A DNA stretch of 64,000 nucleotides from the NCBI GenBank assembly GCA_934169775.1, contig CAKPOI010000004.1, positions 17,094 through 81,093 of the forward strand, read 5' to 3'. The notes beneath the pieces are model-generated. The model did not search any database. It saw only the letters and a list, made by a program, of their open reading frames with translations, and was not told where the DNA came from. The first letter of the stretch is position 1, and each line of letters starts with the position of its first letter. The position numbers and the translations under genes were made by a program. The stretch is from an uncultured Clostridia bacterium (GTDB lineage Bacteria > Bacillota > Clostridia > TANB77 > CAG-508). Positions 46,532 through 56,166 of this stretch are shown in pieces.

Positions 46532-47827
46532 TTATCTTCCTATTGAATAATATTCTATTCCTGTATTTTTCATTTCCTCTAAATTATAAATATTTCTTCC
46601 ATCATAAACTAATGGTGTTTTCATTAATTTTTTATATTCATTTGGATTTATACATTTAATTTCATTCCATTCTGTAAATATAAAACATACATTGGCTCCT
46701 TCTAAAGCTTCCTTTGGTTCTTTTACATATGTTATTGGAGCATTTGGAAATTTCTTTTTAAAGTTTTCTTCTGCCACTGGATCATATGCATATATATTTG
46801 CTCCATTTTCTAGAAGTAGTTTTATGTTTTCTATGGATGGGGCTTCTCTTAAATCATCTGTTCCTGCTTTAAATGCCAGTCCTAACACTGCTACTTTTAA
46901 TTTATTGAATGTTATTAATCTATCACTTGCTTTTTTGTACAACTTTATTCTTTGGTCTTGATTTACATCTACTGCTGCTCCTACTGTTCTTAAATCATAA
47001 TTATTTTGTTTTGCTAAATATCTTAATGCTTTTGTATCTTTTGGAAAACAGCTTCCTCCATATCCAATACCTGCATGTAGGAAATTTGCACCTATTCTAT
47101 CATCATAACTCATTCCTTTTGCTACATCTTCTATATCTGCACCTACTAATTCACATAAGTTAGCTATATCATTCATATATGATATTTTTAATGCTAGAAA
47201 ATCATTTGATGCATATTTTATCATTTCTGCACTTCTTCTGCTTACAGATACTATTGGTAGCTCAAATGGCTCATATATTTTCTTTAAAACTGCTTCTGCT
47301 TCTTTGCTTTCTGTTCCTATTACTATTCTTTTTGCATGTAATGTATCTCTAACTGCATTTCCTTGTGCTAAAAATTCTGGGTTGCTTGCTACTTCTACTT
47401 TTACATCATTTACTAGAAAATCTTTTATGAATTGTTCTACTTTATCATTTGTTCCTATGGGTACAGTTGATTTTACAACTACTAAGCAGTCTTTTTCTAT
47501 ACTTTCTGCTATTTGTCTTGATACTGTTGCTATAAAATTCAAATTAGCTGAGCCATCTGGCATTTCTGGTGTTCCTACTCCTATAAATATTGCATCAGCA
47601 TCTTTATAAGCTGATTTATAGTCTGTTGTGTAATGTAATCTTCCACTTTTATTGTTCTTTTGCATTAGCTCTTCTAGCCCAGTTTCATAAATTGGTGATA
47701 TTCCTCTTCTCATAATTTTTACTTTTTCTTCGTCAATGTCTACACATGTTACATCATGTCCTTTTTCTGCAAAGCATACTCCTGCTACTAAACCCACATA
47801 ACCTGTTCCTGCAACAGCTAATTTCAT
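46532..47827 (-). CDS. ugd: UDP-glucose 6-dehydrogenase
   Basis: A 431-residue enzyme oxidising UDP-glucose to UDP-glucuronate. The NAD-binding GTGYVGLVAGVCFAEKGHDV is at the start, the catalytic Cys is in GYGGSCFPKDTKAL (about residue 260), and AFKAGTDDLREAP is in the C-terminal domain. It works with the adjacent epimerase to give UDP-galacturonate. AGAAGGAATT precedes the ATG. Confidence 0.95.
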   Translation of the reverse strand: MKLAVAGTGYVGLVAGVCFAEKGHDVTCVDIDEEKVKIMRRGISPIYETGLEELMQKNNKSGRLHYTTDYKSAYKDADAIFIGVGTPEMPDGSANLNFIATVSRQIAESIEKDCLVVVKSTVPIGTNDKVEQFIKDFLVNDVKVEVASNPEFLAQGNAVRDTLHAKRIVIGTESKEAEAVLKKIYEPFELPIVSVSRRSAEMIKYASNDFLALKISYMNDIANLCELVGADIEDVAKGMSYDDRIGANFLHAGIGYGGSCFPKDTKALRYLAKQNNYDLRTVGAAVDVNQDQRIKLYKKASDRLITFNKLKVAVLGLAFKAGTDDLREAPSIENIKLLLENGANIYAYDPVAEENFKKKFPNAPITYVKEPKEALEGANVCFIFTEWNEIKCINPNEYKKLMKTPLVYDGRNIYNLEEMKNTGIEYYSIGR

Positions 47828-47871
47828 TTTAATTCCTTCTTTCTTTTAGTTTACTAATTTATAATGTTAAT

Positions 47872-48900
47872 TTATATTTTGTAAAAATCTTTATACCATT
47901 CTGCAAATTTTCTTAATCCTTCTCTTAGTGGTGTGTTTGGTTTAAATCCAAAATCTTTCTCTAATGGTGTTGTATCTGCATATGTTATTGGCACATCTCC
48001 TGGTTGCATTGCCACTAATTCTTTATGTGCTTCAAAATCATAATCTTCTGGTAATACTTTAGCTCTAATTAGTTCTTCTTGTAATATATTTACAAATTCT
48101 AGTAAATTTTCTGGATTGCTGTTTCCTATATTATATATTTTGTATGGTGGTATTGGTAAGCCATCTTCTCCATTTTTCTTTTCTGGTGCTTTTTGCATTA
48201 CTCTCCATACACCTTCTACTATATCATCAATATATGTGAAGTCTCTTTTGCAATTTCCATAATTGAATATTTTTATTGTTTCACCTGCTAATAATTTATT
48301 GGTAAATCCAAAATATGCCATATCTGGTCTTCCTGCTGGTCCATATACTGTAAAGAATCTTAATCCTGTTGATGGTATGTTATATAATTTTGAATAACTA
48401 TGTGCTAATAATTCATTTGATTTTTTTGTTGCTGCATATAATGATACCGGATTGTCCACTTTATCATCTGTTGAATATGGTACTTTTTTGTTTGATCCAT
48501 AGACCGATGAACTTGATGCATATACTAAATGTTTTACTGGATAGTGTCTGCAACATTCTAATATATTATAAAATCCTATTATGTTTGATTCTATATATAC
48601 ATCTGGATTTGTTATACTATATCTTACTCCAGCTTGTGCTGCTAAATTCACTACTATTTCTGGTTCATATTCTTTAAATATGTTTTCTAATGTTTTCTTA
48701 TCTGCTATATTGCCCTTTATAAATACAAAATTTTTATTTTGTTCTAATTCTTTTAATCTTGCTTCTTTTATTTTTATGTCATAATATTCATTCAAATTGT
48801 CTATTCCTACTATTTGTATTTCACTATTTTCTTTTAATACCTTTTTGGCTAGATTTGAACCTATAAATCCTGCTACTCCTGTTATTAAATATGTTTTCAT
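47872..48900 (-). CDS. NAD-dependent epimerase, probable UDP-glucuronate 4-epimerase
   Basis: A 342-residue short-chain epimerase. GVAGFIGSNLAKK binds NAD; catalytic Tyr-x3-Lys is in SLYAATKKSNELLAHSYS, and FTVYGPAGRPDMAYFGF is typical of UDP-glucuronate 4-epimerases (Cap1J/GalE-like group). The ugd neighbour supports that substrate. Its ATG overlaps the flippase stop (ATGA) with GGAGAG 8 nt upstream. Confidence 0.9.
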   Translation of the reverse strand: MKTYLITGVAGFIGSNLAKKVLKENSEIQIVGIDNLNEYYDIKIKEARLKELEQNKNFVFIKGNIADKKTLENIFKEYEPEIVVNLAAQAGVRYSITNPDVYIESNIIGFYNILECCRHYPVKHLVYASSSSVYGSNKKVPYSTDDKVDNPVSLYAATKKSNELLAHSYSKLYNIPSTGLRFFTVYGPAGRPDMAYFGFTNKLLAGETIKIFNYGNCKRDFTYIDDIVEGVWRVMQKAPEKKNGEDGLPIPPYKIYNIGNSNPENLLEFVNILQEELIRAKVLPEDYDFEAHKELVAMQPGDVPITYADTTPLEKDFGFKPNTPLREGLRKFAEWYKDFYKI

Positions 48901-50306
48901 TCAGTTTGCTCTCCTTTTAATTTTTTTAAAATTTGTTTAATATATTTTAATCCTTGTGTTATACAATACTTAAATGTATCATTTAATAATATTAAAGTCA
49001 ATAATAATGCAATTACTATATAAACAATAAATCCTATAACAGCATTTTTTATAATTATTCCACATAATAAAAATGTTATTAAAATTAGTATAATATAAAT
49101 ATACTCTTTTAAAGCAAGTCTATACTGTTTAAAATCCGTTTCACCTATAATAATCCATACTATATTAGTTACTAATGTTGCCAAAGCTATAGCCTCTATT
49201 GATTTGTTTATGTTATAAAAAGTGACATTTAGTATTACTGATAATACTACTACACTTACCATTATTAAAAAATATTTATTTTGCCTTTTGTATGCTTTAT
49301 ATAAATTAATTTGTATACATCTTATTATTATTGATACATATTGTGCCGCAAATAAAAGTATCATTACAGTTATTGCATCATTGTACTTTTCTATCCATAA
49401 ATTTATAGCAAATTTTGCACCAAATACAACACTAACTATAAAAGCTGAAAAAATTAAAATAATTTTCTTTATTGGTATAACTTTTTCTACTTCTTTATTA
49501 TTACATAAATAATTGTACATAACTGTACTTATAGGTGTTACAAACACATTCATTAAATTTTCTATACTTACAGCAAATGAATAAAAAGCAAATTTCACTG
49601 TACCTAATAAATTTTGTACAAACAATCTATCTATACTTGTAAATATTACATTACAGAAATTTCCTATCATTAAGAAAAAGCCTGATTTAACATCTTCTAT
49701 TAAATATTTTTTATTGGACTTTACTTTCTCTTTTTTAAATAGCTTTCTATTTTCTATTTCTATTATTACCCAATAAATAAAATATGCTACTATATATGCT
49801 ATTATATAAGTATAATAATTATCTGTTTTTATTAATAATAGTAATATTAAATTTATAACAAATATCAACAATGTATTTATATTTGTAAAAGTTGAATATT
49901 TTTTAAATTCACCTACTGCCTGGTATAAATTTCGTAAATAATTTCCAACATTTATTGGTAAAATTACTATTGAACAAAAAAATAGCATTTCATTTTTCAA
50001 AGAAATTGATATTATTATAGCTATAATAGTAATTGCAAATTGAAAAATTTTAAATGTCCTAAATTCACCCAGTATTTCTTTACTATCTACGCTTTTAATA
50101 TTCTTTCCACCATATTTTAAATACATTCCATCTGCAAATCCAAAATGCAAAATTCCTATATATGTAATATATAATTGAAATAACTTTATGTTTGCATAAC
50201 TTTCTACAGATAGTAGTTTTGGCAAAACAAATCCTGTGAATAAACTAATTATTAAGTTGATTATATTTGCTATAAATACATTTAACATTCCTTTTTTTAA
50301 ACTCAT
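48897..50306 (-). CDS. Polysaccharide flippase (Wzx-like), right block
   Basis: A 469-residue membrane protein with about 12-14 segments. After SLKKGMLNVFIANIINLI come TGFVLPKLLS and FGFADGMYLKYGGK, typical of oligosaccharide flippases. ATG 50306 lies just past the stop of the upstream gene, with GGAG 10 nt away; an ATG at 50336 inside that gene is less likely. Low similarity to the left-block flippase suggests a different substrate. Confidence 0.85.
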   Translation of the reverse strand: MSLKKGMLNVFIANIINLIISLFTGFVLPKLLSVESYANIKLFQLYITYIGILHFGFADGMYLKYGGKNIKSVDSKEILGEFRTFKIFQFAITIIAIIISISLKNEMLFFCSIVILPINVGNYLRNLYQAVGEFKKYSTFTNINTLLIFVINLILLLLIKTDNYYTYIIAYIVAYFIYWVIIEIENRKLFKKEKVKSNKKYLIEDVKSGFFLMIGNFCNVIFTSIDRLFVQNLLGTVKFAFYSFAVSIENLMNVFVTPISTVMYNYLCNNKEVEKVIPIKKIILIFSAFIVSVVFGAKFAINLWIEKYNDAITVMILLFAAQYVSIIIRCIQINLYKAYKRQNKYFLIMVSVVVLSVILNVTFYNINKSIEAIALATLVTNIVWIIIGETDFKQYRLALKEYIYIILILITFLLCGIIIKNAVIGFIVYIVIALLLTLILLNDTFKYCITQGLKYIKQILKKLKGEQTE

Positions 50307-50311
50307 TTGCC

Positions 50312-51157
50312 TTATACTCCAAACCTTTTTAGCCATTGTTCGAAATCATAATAATTTATTATATCTTGATTTACTTTTCGATATGGCTTGTTTATAAATT
50401 CTTTTATCTCATTTATATTATCTTCTCCTAATATAAAAATATTATCATGATTATAAAAATCATAATTCTTTATATCAGTATTATTTGTTATTAATTTTCT
50501 TTCTAAAAACAATGCTTCCATAGGTCTTAATGAAAGTCCTACTTGTCCTTCTTGATTATAGTCTAATATACATTTGGATTCTGCAATCATTTTTAAATAC
50601 TCATCATAAGAAACATAATCTTTTTCATTTTCTATAATTTTAAAGTTTGTTTGTATTCCTTCTTCTTTTAATTTTTTTTCTAAATCTACAATATCTTTTT
50701 TTCTTGTTTTTGGTCTTCCCAAAAATAAGACATCATATTTATTTTGTTCATTTTGAATTTTAACATTTTTTGTATAGAATTGTGGATTATATTTCATATT
50801 ATATTTTTTTGCATCATTTTTATCAAAAGTCCAAAATTCATCTATATTTTTGTCATTTAAAATGTATTTATTATTATCATCAATGTAATTCCAAAAGTAT
50901 ACAATTACTTTGCCTTTTTTTTGCTTTCTTTTTATTTTTTTAGCTATCCTGTCACTGTATAAACTCTCAAATATTATAAATTTATCATACTTATTTATTT
51001 CATATTTCCATTTACCTAATATAAAAATTTTAACTTTTTTTAACATTTTAAATAAAACTTTATCTGTATTTAAAAAATACATTTCCTTTATATTATATTT
51101 TTTTGGTATCTTATTAAAAAAATATATATCATTTTTATTTTTCAATATAATATACAT
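50312..51157 (-). CDS. Putative GT-B glycosyltransferase, capsule type
   Basis: A 281-residue Lys/Asn-rich protein. YDVLFLGRPKTRKKDI (about 141-156), KSCILDYNQEGQVGLSLRP-like residues (about 213-232) and MEALFLERKLITNN follow the pattern of capsular GT-B transferases that use a sugar-nucleotide loop and an invariant E-A-L segment. The N-terminal domain is short. The start is adjacent to the acetyltransferase stop (TAGATG) with AAAGGA 10 nt upstream. Confidence 0.65.
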   Translation of the reverse strand: MYIILKNKNDIYFFNKIPKKYNIKEMYFLNTDKVLFKMLKKVKIFILGKWKYEINKYDKFIIFESLYSDRIAKKIKRKQKKGKVIVYFWNYIDDNNKYILNDKNIDEFWTFDKNDAKKYNMKYNPQFYTKNVKIQNEQNKYDVLFLGRPKTRKKDIVDLEKKLKEEGIQTNFKIIENEKDYVSYDEYLKMIAESKCILDYNQEGQVGLSLRPMEALFLERKLITNNTDIKNYDFYNHDNIFILGEDNINEIKEFINKPYRKVNQDIINYYDFEQWLKRFGV

Positions 51158-51649
51158 CTAATTAAAATCCTTTCGTAATAAATACTTTCTTTTTTCATAA
51201 TAATTCATGTTTTTAGTAAAATCACATTTATTTTTCTTTTTTTCATAATATTCTTGAATTGTCTCTATTTTTTTTGCTGGTATACCTGCAACTACTGTAT
51301 TGGGTTCAACATCTTTTGTCACTACTGCTCCAAATCCTACAATACTATTTTTTCCTATTGTTACACCTGGCATTATTGTAGCATTCATTCCAATATTAAC
51401 ATTTTCTTTTATTATTATCTTTCCAAAATAATCCGCATTTTCTAGTAATCCCATTTTTCTTAGAGTCCATAATCCACCATCATGAGTTATGAAATTCACA
51501 TTTGAAGATATCCTAACATTATTTTCAATTTCTATTAAATATGGTTCACTACCAAAATTCACATTTTTTCCTATTTCTATTCCATTTCCTAGTTGTACAC
51601 CTTTTTTTTTCAATATATACTTTTTAATTTTTTGTTTTATACCAAACAT
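51158..51649 (-). CDS. Hexapeptide-repeat acetyltransferase (LbH/CatB type)
   Basis: A 163-residue left-handed beta-helix transferase. Isoleucine-patch repeats run through IGKNVNFGSEPYLIEIENNVRISSNV, and IGMNATIMPGVTIGKNSIVG is followed by GFGAVVTKDVEPNTVVAGIPAKKI, the standard end of WbbJ/CatB enzymes. HDGG near residue 56 supplies the probable catalytic His. It likely O-acetylates a sugar in the right-block glycan. TGGAGGAA precedes the ATG. Confidence 0.88.
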   Translation of the reverse strand: MFGIKQKIKKYILKKKGVQLGNGIEIGKNVNFGSEPYLIEIENNVRISSNVNFITHDGGLWTLRKMGLLENADYFGKIIIKENVNIGMNATIMPGVTIGKNSIVGFGAVVTKDVEPNTVVAGIPAKKIETIQEYYEKKKNKCDFTKNMNYYEKRKYLLRKDFN

Positions 51650-51669
51650 ATTTCCTCCACATTATTATT

Positions 51670-52569
51670 TTAATGTATATTAATTCTAAATTTAGGATTT
51701 TTATACAGATTATTTCCTAAAACTCCTATATCATCTATTCTAAAATTATTTTTCCATACAACATATTGTAAAGAAATTTGATCTCTTAAACTTTTTGTTG
51801 AAATAAATTCCTTCCACCAATCATCTAAAATTTTCTTGGCCACTGGATTTTTTAAATCTGTAACTATTATAGTTGCCTCAAGCATACCAAATTTTTTTGG
51901 AAAACCTTGTTGTAAATATCTTTCAACCTGTTTCTTCATTTCAGAATAATTGCCTTTTTTCTTAACTTTACACACTTCTATTTCATCACATATACAATCT
52001 CTAAATTGATGTTTATGCATTGCTATTCCAGTTTTATCATTAATAGAATATGTCAATTCTGTTAAATCAGACATAACTTTGACATTACCATCAATATATA
52101 TACTATAATCATAATCTTTAAAAAGTTCACCTGGATGCATTTTTAAATATCTATTCTTCAAAATATTGTTATAATTATTTCTTACATTTTCAGGAATTCC
52201 CTTTATGTTCCAATATTTGCTCTTTTGATTTGTACTATCTGTAAATAAATAAAAATCTATATTGTCAACATTAATAAAAGGTTCTAATATTTCTTTATCA
52301 TAATTTCCAGTAATACATGTATATACCGCAATTTTTGGTTTTGTTTGTTTTTCTTTTACCTTAAAATTATTTTCTTTTTCAATATTTGAAAACTTTAATA
52401 TTTTTTTATTTTCCAATATCTTTTTTATTAATTTATATATTTGCATTTTTTTTAGCATATTTTTTACTTGTAAAATTTTTTTTCCTGTTGCATATTCTTT
52501 GCTTTTTTTTAATTGTATATTTTCTAAATTTAGTTCTTCTATTTTCTTTTGGTATTCTTTTTCATTCAT
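51670..52569 (-). CDS. DUF616-type glycosyltransferase-like protein
   Basis: A 299-residue protein. Residues 1-75 form a charged, partly coiled N-terminus. From KIAVYTCITGNYD (about 79) it matches the DUF616/TOD1-like family: FYLFTD, RYLKMHPGELFKDYDYSIYIDGN and AMHKHQFRDCICDE. Related proteins are regarded as glycosyltransferases with a DxD-like YIDGN. AAAGGA precedes the ATG, and it follows the polymerase gene by 2 nt. Confidence 0.75.
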   Translation of the reverse strand: MNEKEYQKKIEELNLENIQLKKSKEYATGKKILQVKNMLKKMQIYKLIKKILENKKILKFSNIEKENNFKVKEKQTKPKIAVYTCITGNYDKEILEPFINVDNIDFYLFTDSTNQKSKYWNIKGIPENVRNNYNNILKNRYLKMHPGELFKDYDYSIYIDGNVKVMSDLTELTYSINDKTGIAMHKHQFRDCICDEIEVCKVKKKGNYSEMKKQVERYLQQGFPKKFGMLEATIIVTDLKNPVAKKILDDWWKEFISTKSLRDQISLQYVVWKNNFRIDDIGVLGNNLYKNPKFRINIH

Positions 52570-52571
52570 TA

Positions 52572-53948
52572 TTAAATTCCTTTCTTTAAAGAATTAAATT
52601 GCTCTGTTTCAGTTTGTGTTGCAGCATTAAGAAGTTTTACCTTTCTTCCTATTCTCAAATTAAATAAAAACCATGTTAAGAAAATTATGCTAACTATATA
52701 TACTATTGTATCTATTCTAATTAAAGATGAGAAAATCTTTTCACTTCTAAATTGATCTATTACATTTAAAGCAATTAATCCATAAAATATTAAAAATTTA
52801 TAATTTCCATTTCTAGCTTTTAAATATAAATATGAGAAAACTATACCAAATAATATTTGGAATACTATTACTCCCATTATTCCAAAGTCTTCGAGATATG
52901 TTTTTATTCCTGTAAAAACATTACTTTTTAATCCATTTCCAAAATCCACCCATTCACCTTGATATATATTATAATAATCAATTATATGAAATTTGTATAA
53001 TATTTGTTGGATACCTATAAAAGTATTTTCTCCAAAATGTTTTTGTTCCACTTTTTGTTGATTAGTATTTTCTATATATTCATTAAAACATGGTAATGGT
53101 GATCCTAAGTAAAATGTAATATAATTTGCAAAATTATTTTTTGTACTTTGCCCTATTATACTTAATAAATTGTAAAATAATGGTAGTATTGCTGAAAGTA
53201 ACAGGATTCCTATTAATAAAAACTTTATTAAATTTATTTTTTTCTTTTTTTCATAAATTATTATAGAAAAAATTATACCTGCTACTATAAATCTCATTAT
53301 TGCAGATCTTCCACCTAAAAGCATAGATAAAATGCACGAAGCAATTATTGGAATAATAAATCTAAAATTGTATTTTAGTTTTTTATTAAAGCACATATTA
53401 TTTATATATATGTATAAAAAAATAATTCCTATTACTGTAGAAACTCTATACATTTGAATATATAGAAATTTTATATTGGCTGTATCTTCACTATCATTAT
53501 ACATTGCTGAATTTACTTTATATGCATTAATGACTTTACTAAATCCTGTTGTGTGTGTTATTTTACACATGTTTGCATATATTAAAATAAATGCTAATGC
53601 TATAAATAATGTACATATTAATATTTTTATATTGCTAACTTTTATTATTTCAATACTATTAATATTTTTTTCTTTACTTTTTCGTTTTGTTTTTCTTTGT
53701 ATAAGTCTTACTACAAATTCTCCTATTGCTATGCATACTATTGATATTATTACATAAATAGCTGTATTTTTATCCAATTCAACATAATTCCACGAGTCTT
53801 CTAATTTATATGATATATATGCAGCTAATGTAGACAAAGCATATACTGATGATGATATAAATGTTATTGATAAAACATCTCTTTCAAATAAAAAATAGCT
53901 TATAATAGCTATTACTATTAGTACACAAAATAAAACTATATACCACAT
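52572..53948 (-). CDS. O-antigen/oligosaccharide repeat-unit polymerase (Wzy-like)
   Basis: A 458-residue protein with 11-12 membrane segments and a large outside loop near 265-330 (YLGSPLPCFNEYIEN, FGENTFIGIQQILYKF). The SMLLGGRSAIMRFIVAGI segment resembles Wzy/O-antigen polymerase motifs. It is the polymerase of the right block and partner of the flippase at 48897. AAGGAGAG precedes the ATG, one base after the upstream glycosyltransferase stop. Confidence 0.8.
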   Translation of the reverse strand: MWYIVLFCVLIVIAIISYFLFERDVLSITFISSSVYALSTLAAYISYKLEDSWNYVELDKNTAIYVIISIVCIAIGEFVVRLIQRKTKRKSKEKNINSIEIIKVSNIKILICTLFIALAFILIYANMCKITHTTGFSKVINAYKVNSAMYNDSEDTANIKFLYIQMYRVSTVIGIIFLYIYINNMCFNKKLKYNFRFIIPIIASCILSMLLGGRSAIMRFIVAGIIFSIIIYEKKKKINLIKFLLIGILLLSAILPLFYNLLSIIGQSTKNNFANYITFYLGSPLPCFNEYIENTNQQKVEQKHFGENTFIGIQQILYKFHIIDYYNIYQGEWVDFGNGLKSNVFTGIKTYLEDFGIMGVIVFQILFGIVFSYLYLKARNGNYKFLIFYGLIALNVIDQFRSEKIFSSLIRIDTIVYIVSIIFLTWFLFNLRIGRKVKLLNAATQTETEQFNSLKKGI

Positions 53949-53949
53949 T

Positions 53950-54672
53950 TTATCTCTCCTTGTTTTTTTTATATTTATATATTTCTTTTGCGTAATTAAC
54001 CCTATTTAGTAACATTTCTTGGAATGGTAAATGTTTAAAACTAGATGTATTTTGGCTATGTCTTCTATATTTTATAAGTTTTTCATCTAGAAAATAATTT
54101 TTTCCGTTTAATTCTGCTATTATTCCAATCCATTCATCATGTAAATATATGTTATCAGGTATTGGTAAAATTTGTTCCTTTAATTCTTTTTTAAAAGCTA
54201 TGCAACATCCATGATATGAATTTTTTATTAAATTTTTTATTACTCCTGTTTTTACTTTTCTATGTTCAGCAAAAGATTCATATATTACTTTATCATTTTC
54301 GTCAACTACAATGGCATCATGTTGAATTAATATATAATTATTGTTATTAAAACATTCTAAAACTTTTCTAACTTTATTTTCCATCCAAATATCATCCTGA
54401 TCGGATAAAAAAATAATATCACCTGTTGTATTTTTTATTGCATTTTCAAAATTTTTCTTTAATCCTTTTTTTGGACCTTCTAATAATTTAATTCTTTTAT
54501 CATTAAAGTTTTTTATAATTTCAACAGTCATATCTGATGAACCATCATCAGATATGACTAATTCGTCTCTATCATTTAAATTATTTAATATTGTATTTAT
54601 TTGCTCTTTTATATATTTTTCTCCATTATATGAAGCCATTGCAACTGAGACTTTTTCTTTTCTATTTAACAT
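53950..54672 (-). CDS. Glycosyltransferase family 2 (rhamnosyltransferase-like)
   Basis: A 240-residue GT-A protein: SVAMASYNGEKYIKEQINTI, ISDDGSSD, FLSDQDDIWMENKV (DxD-like) and YLHDEWIGIIAELNG. The DQDDIW motif is common in dTDP-rhamnosyl transferases, but no rhamnose synthesis genes are here. It overlaps the radical SAM gene by 11 nt. Confidence 0.88.
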   Translation of the reverse strand: MLNRKEKVSVAMASYNGEKYIKEQINTILNNLNDRDELVISDDGSSDMTVEIIKNFNDKRIKLLEGPKKGLKKNFENAIKNTTGDIIFLSDQDDIWMENKVRKVLECFNNNNYILIQHDAIVVDENDKVIYESFAEHRKVKTGVIKNLIKNSYHGCCIAFKKELKEQILPIPDNIYLHDEWIGIIAELNGKNYFLDEKLIKYRRHSQNTSSFKHLPFQEMLLNRVNYAKEIYKYKKNKER

Positions 54673-56155
54673 TTTTTATATCTTTTCCTTTTCTTCCAAA
54701 TAATTTAGGTGCAATATTTTTAAATCCTTTAAAATTTCTTACTAATTCATCTTTATTTGTTAAAGATTGTCCTATTTTATGAAGTATATATTTTGGTCTC
54801 AAGTAATATTTTTTTCTAGCATAATCACAGAAGTCAACTAATTCTTGTGATGTAATATCATCTATGTGTAATACACAATTATCTGTTCCATCCTCTTTTA
54901 AATATTCTGAATATTTTTTATCTTCTAAATATCCCATTTTTACTGCATAATTATATGCTTCTGTTCCTGGATATGGATGTAATACATAAAATTGTGCTGT
55001 ATCTGTATTTAATTTTATTGCAAATTTAAGAGTATTTGCCATTGTTTCTCTTGTTTCTCCTTTTGTGCCTACCATATAACAAGCATGTACTAATAGTTTA
55101 GCTTTTTTTGCATCTTTTACATATCTTTCTATTTGTTTTACTGTAGTGCCTTTTTTCATATTATTTAGCATTTCTTGATTTCCATTTTCTATTCCTGCAA
55201 TTAGTAGTTTGCAACCTGCTTTTTTCATTAAAACCATTGTTTCATAATCTAAATTTACTCTTGCATTACATAACCATTTTATTTTTTTGTTAATTCCTTT
55301 TTCTATTAGCAATTCACATATTTTTCTTACTCTCTTTGTGTCAATTGTAAAAGTATCATCTTCTATTACTATTTCTTTTATTGATGGCATTTCATTAACA
55401 ATATATTCGAATTCTTCTACTACGTTCTCTGCACTTCTAGCTCTATATCTATGTCCATGCATAACTTGTGGGTATACGCAAAAATAGCATCTACATAAAC
55501 ATCCTCTTCCTGTAAAAATTTGTATTTCTGGATATTCAGAGGCAGCAAAGAAGTAATCTTTGGGGTCTAGATACTCATTAATTAATTTGGCTGCAAAAGG
55601 TATTTTATCTAAATCTTCAACTGGCATCATAGCTTTAGTTCTTATATATTTTCCTTCAACATTTCGGTATACTATTCCATTAACTTCGTTTATATCTTTG
55701 TTTTCTTCTAAATTTTTAGCTAAATCTCTAACAATATAATCAAATTCGCCTATTGCCACACCATCTACCCTTTTATCTAAATCCAAAGTTTCTTCTGGCA
55801 ATGCTGTTGGATGTGTACCTACAAGTAATACAAATGCTTTTGGGTATTTATCTTTTAAATCTCCTGCAAATTTTGCATCATTATATATTGACGGTGTACT
55901 TGTATTTATTACTATTAAATTCAGTTCAACTTTTTTTTCTTCAATCCATTGAAATGCATTTTCATGTGTCATTTTTTTGGCTGGAGCATCTAAAAAATAT
56001 ATATTATTTCCTGCTTCTTTGCATACTCCTGCTGCATATAATAGCCATAATGGATAGTAAATAACCCCACTATTTGTTATCATTGGGCTTCTTGCTTCTC
56101 TTGAAAATTTTCCATATTCCGCTTTAAAAGGCGGATTTACAAATAATATATTCAT
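54662..56155 (-). CDS. B12-binding-domain radical SAM protein
   Basis: A 497-residue protein. The N-terminal cobalamin-binding-like domain (about 1-150) begins NILFVNPPF. The radical SAM Cys-x3-Cys-x2-Cys is at 219, 223 and 226 in GRGCLCRCYFC, with an extra Cys221. EIVIEDDTF and KWLCNARVNLDYETM follow in the barrel. Such enzymes methylate or rearrange unactivated carbons; relatives lie in BchE-like and lipid/antibiotic groups. It is embedded in the glycan block, so it may modify a sugar or the carrier lipid. ATG 56155 with AGGA 9 nt upstream is chosen over 56164. Confidence 0.85.
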   Translation of the reverse strand: MNILFVNPPFKAEYGKFSREARSPMITNSGVIYYPLWLLYAAGVCKEAGNNIYFLDAPAKKMTHENAFQWIEEKKVELNLIVINTSTPSIYNDAKFAGDLKDKYPKAFVLLVGTHPTALPEETLDLDKRVDGVAIGEFDYIVRDLAKNLEENKDINEVNGIVYRNVEGKYIRTKAMMPVEDLDKIPFAAKLINEYLDPKDYFFAASEYPEIQIFTGRGCLCRCYFCVYPQVMHGHRYRARSAENVVEEFEYIVNEMPSIKEIVIEDDTFTIDTKRVRKICELLIEKGINKKIKWLCNARVNLDYETMVLMKKAGCKLLIAGIENGNQEMLNNMKKGTTVKQIERYVKDAKKAKLLVHACYMVGTKGETRETMANTLKFAIKLNTDTAQFYVLHPYPGTEAYNYAVKMGYLEDKKYSEYLKEDGTDNCVLHIDDITSQELVDFCDYARKKYYLRPKYILHKIGQSLTNKDELVRNFKGFKNIAPKLFGRKGKDIKNVK

Positions 56156-56166
56156 TATTCTCATTC

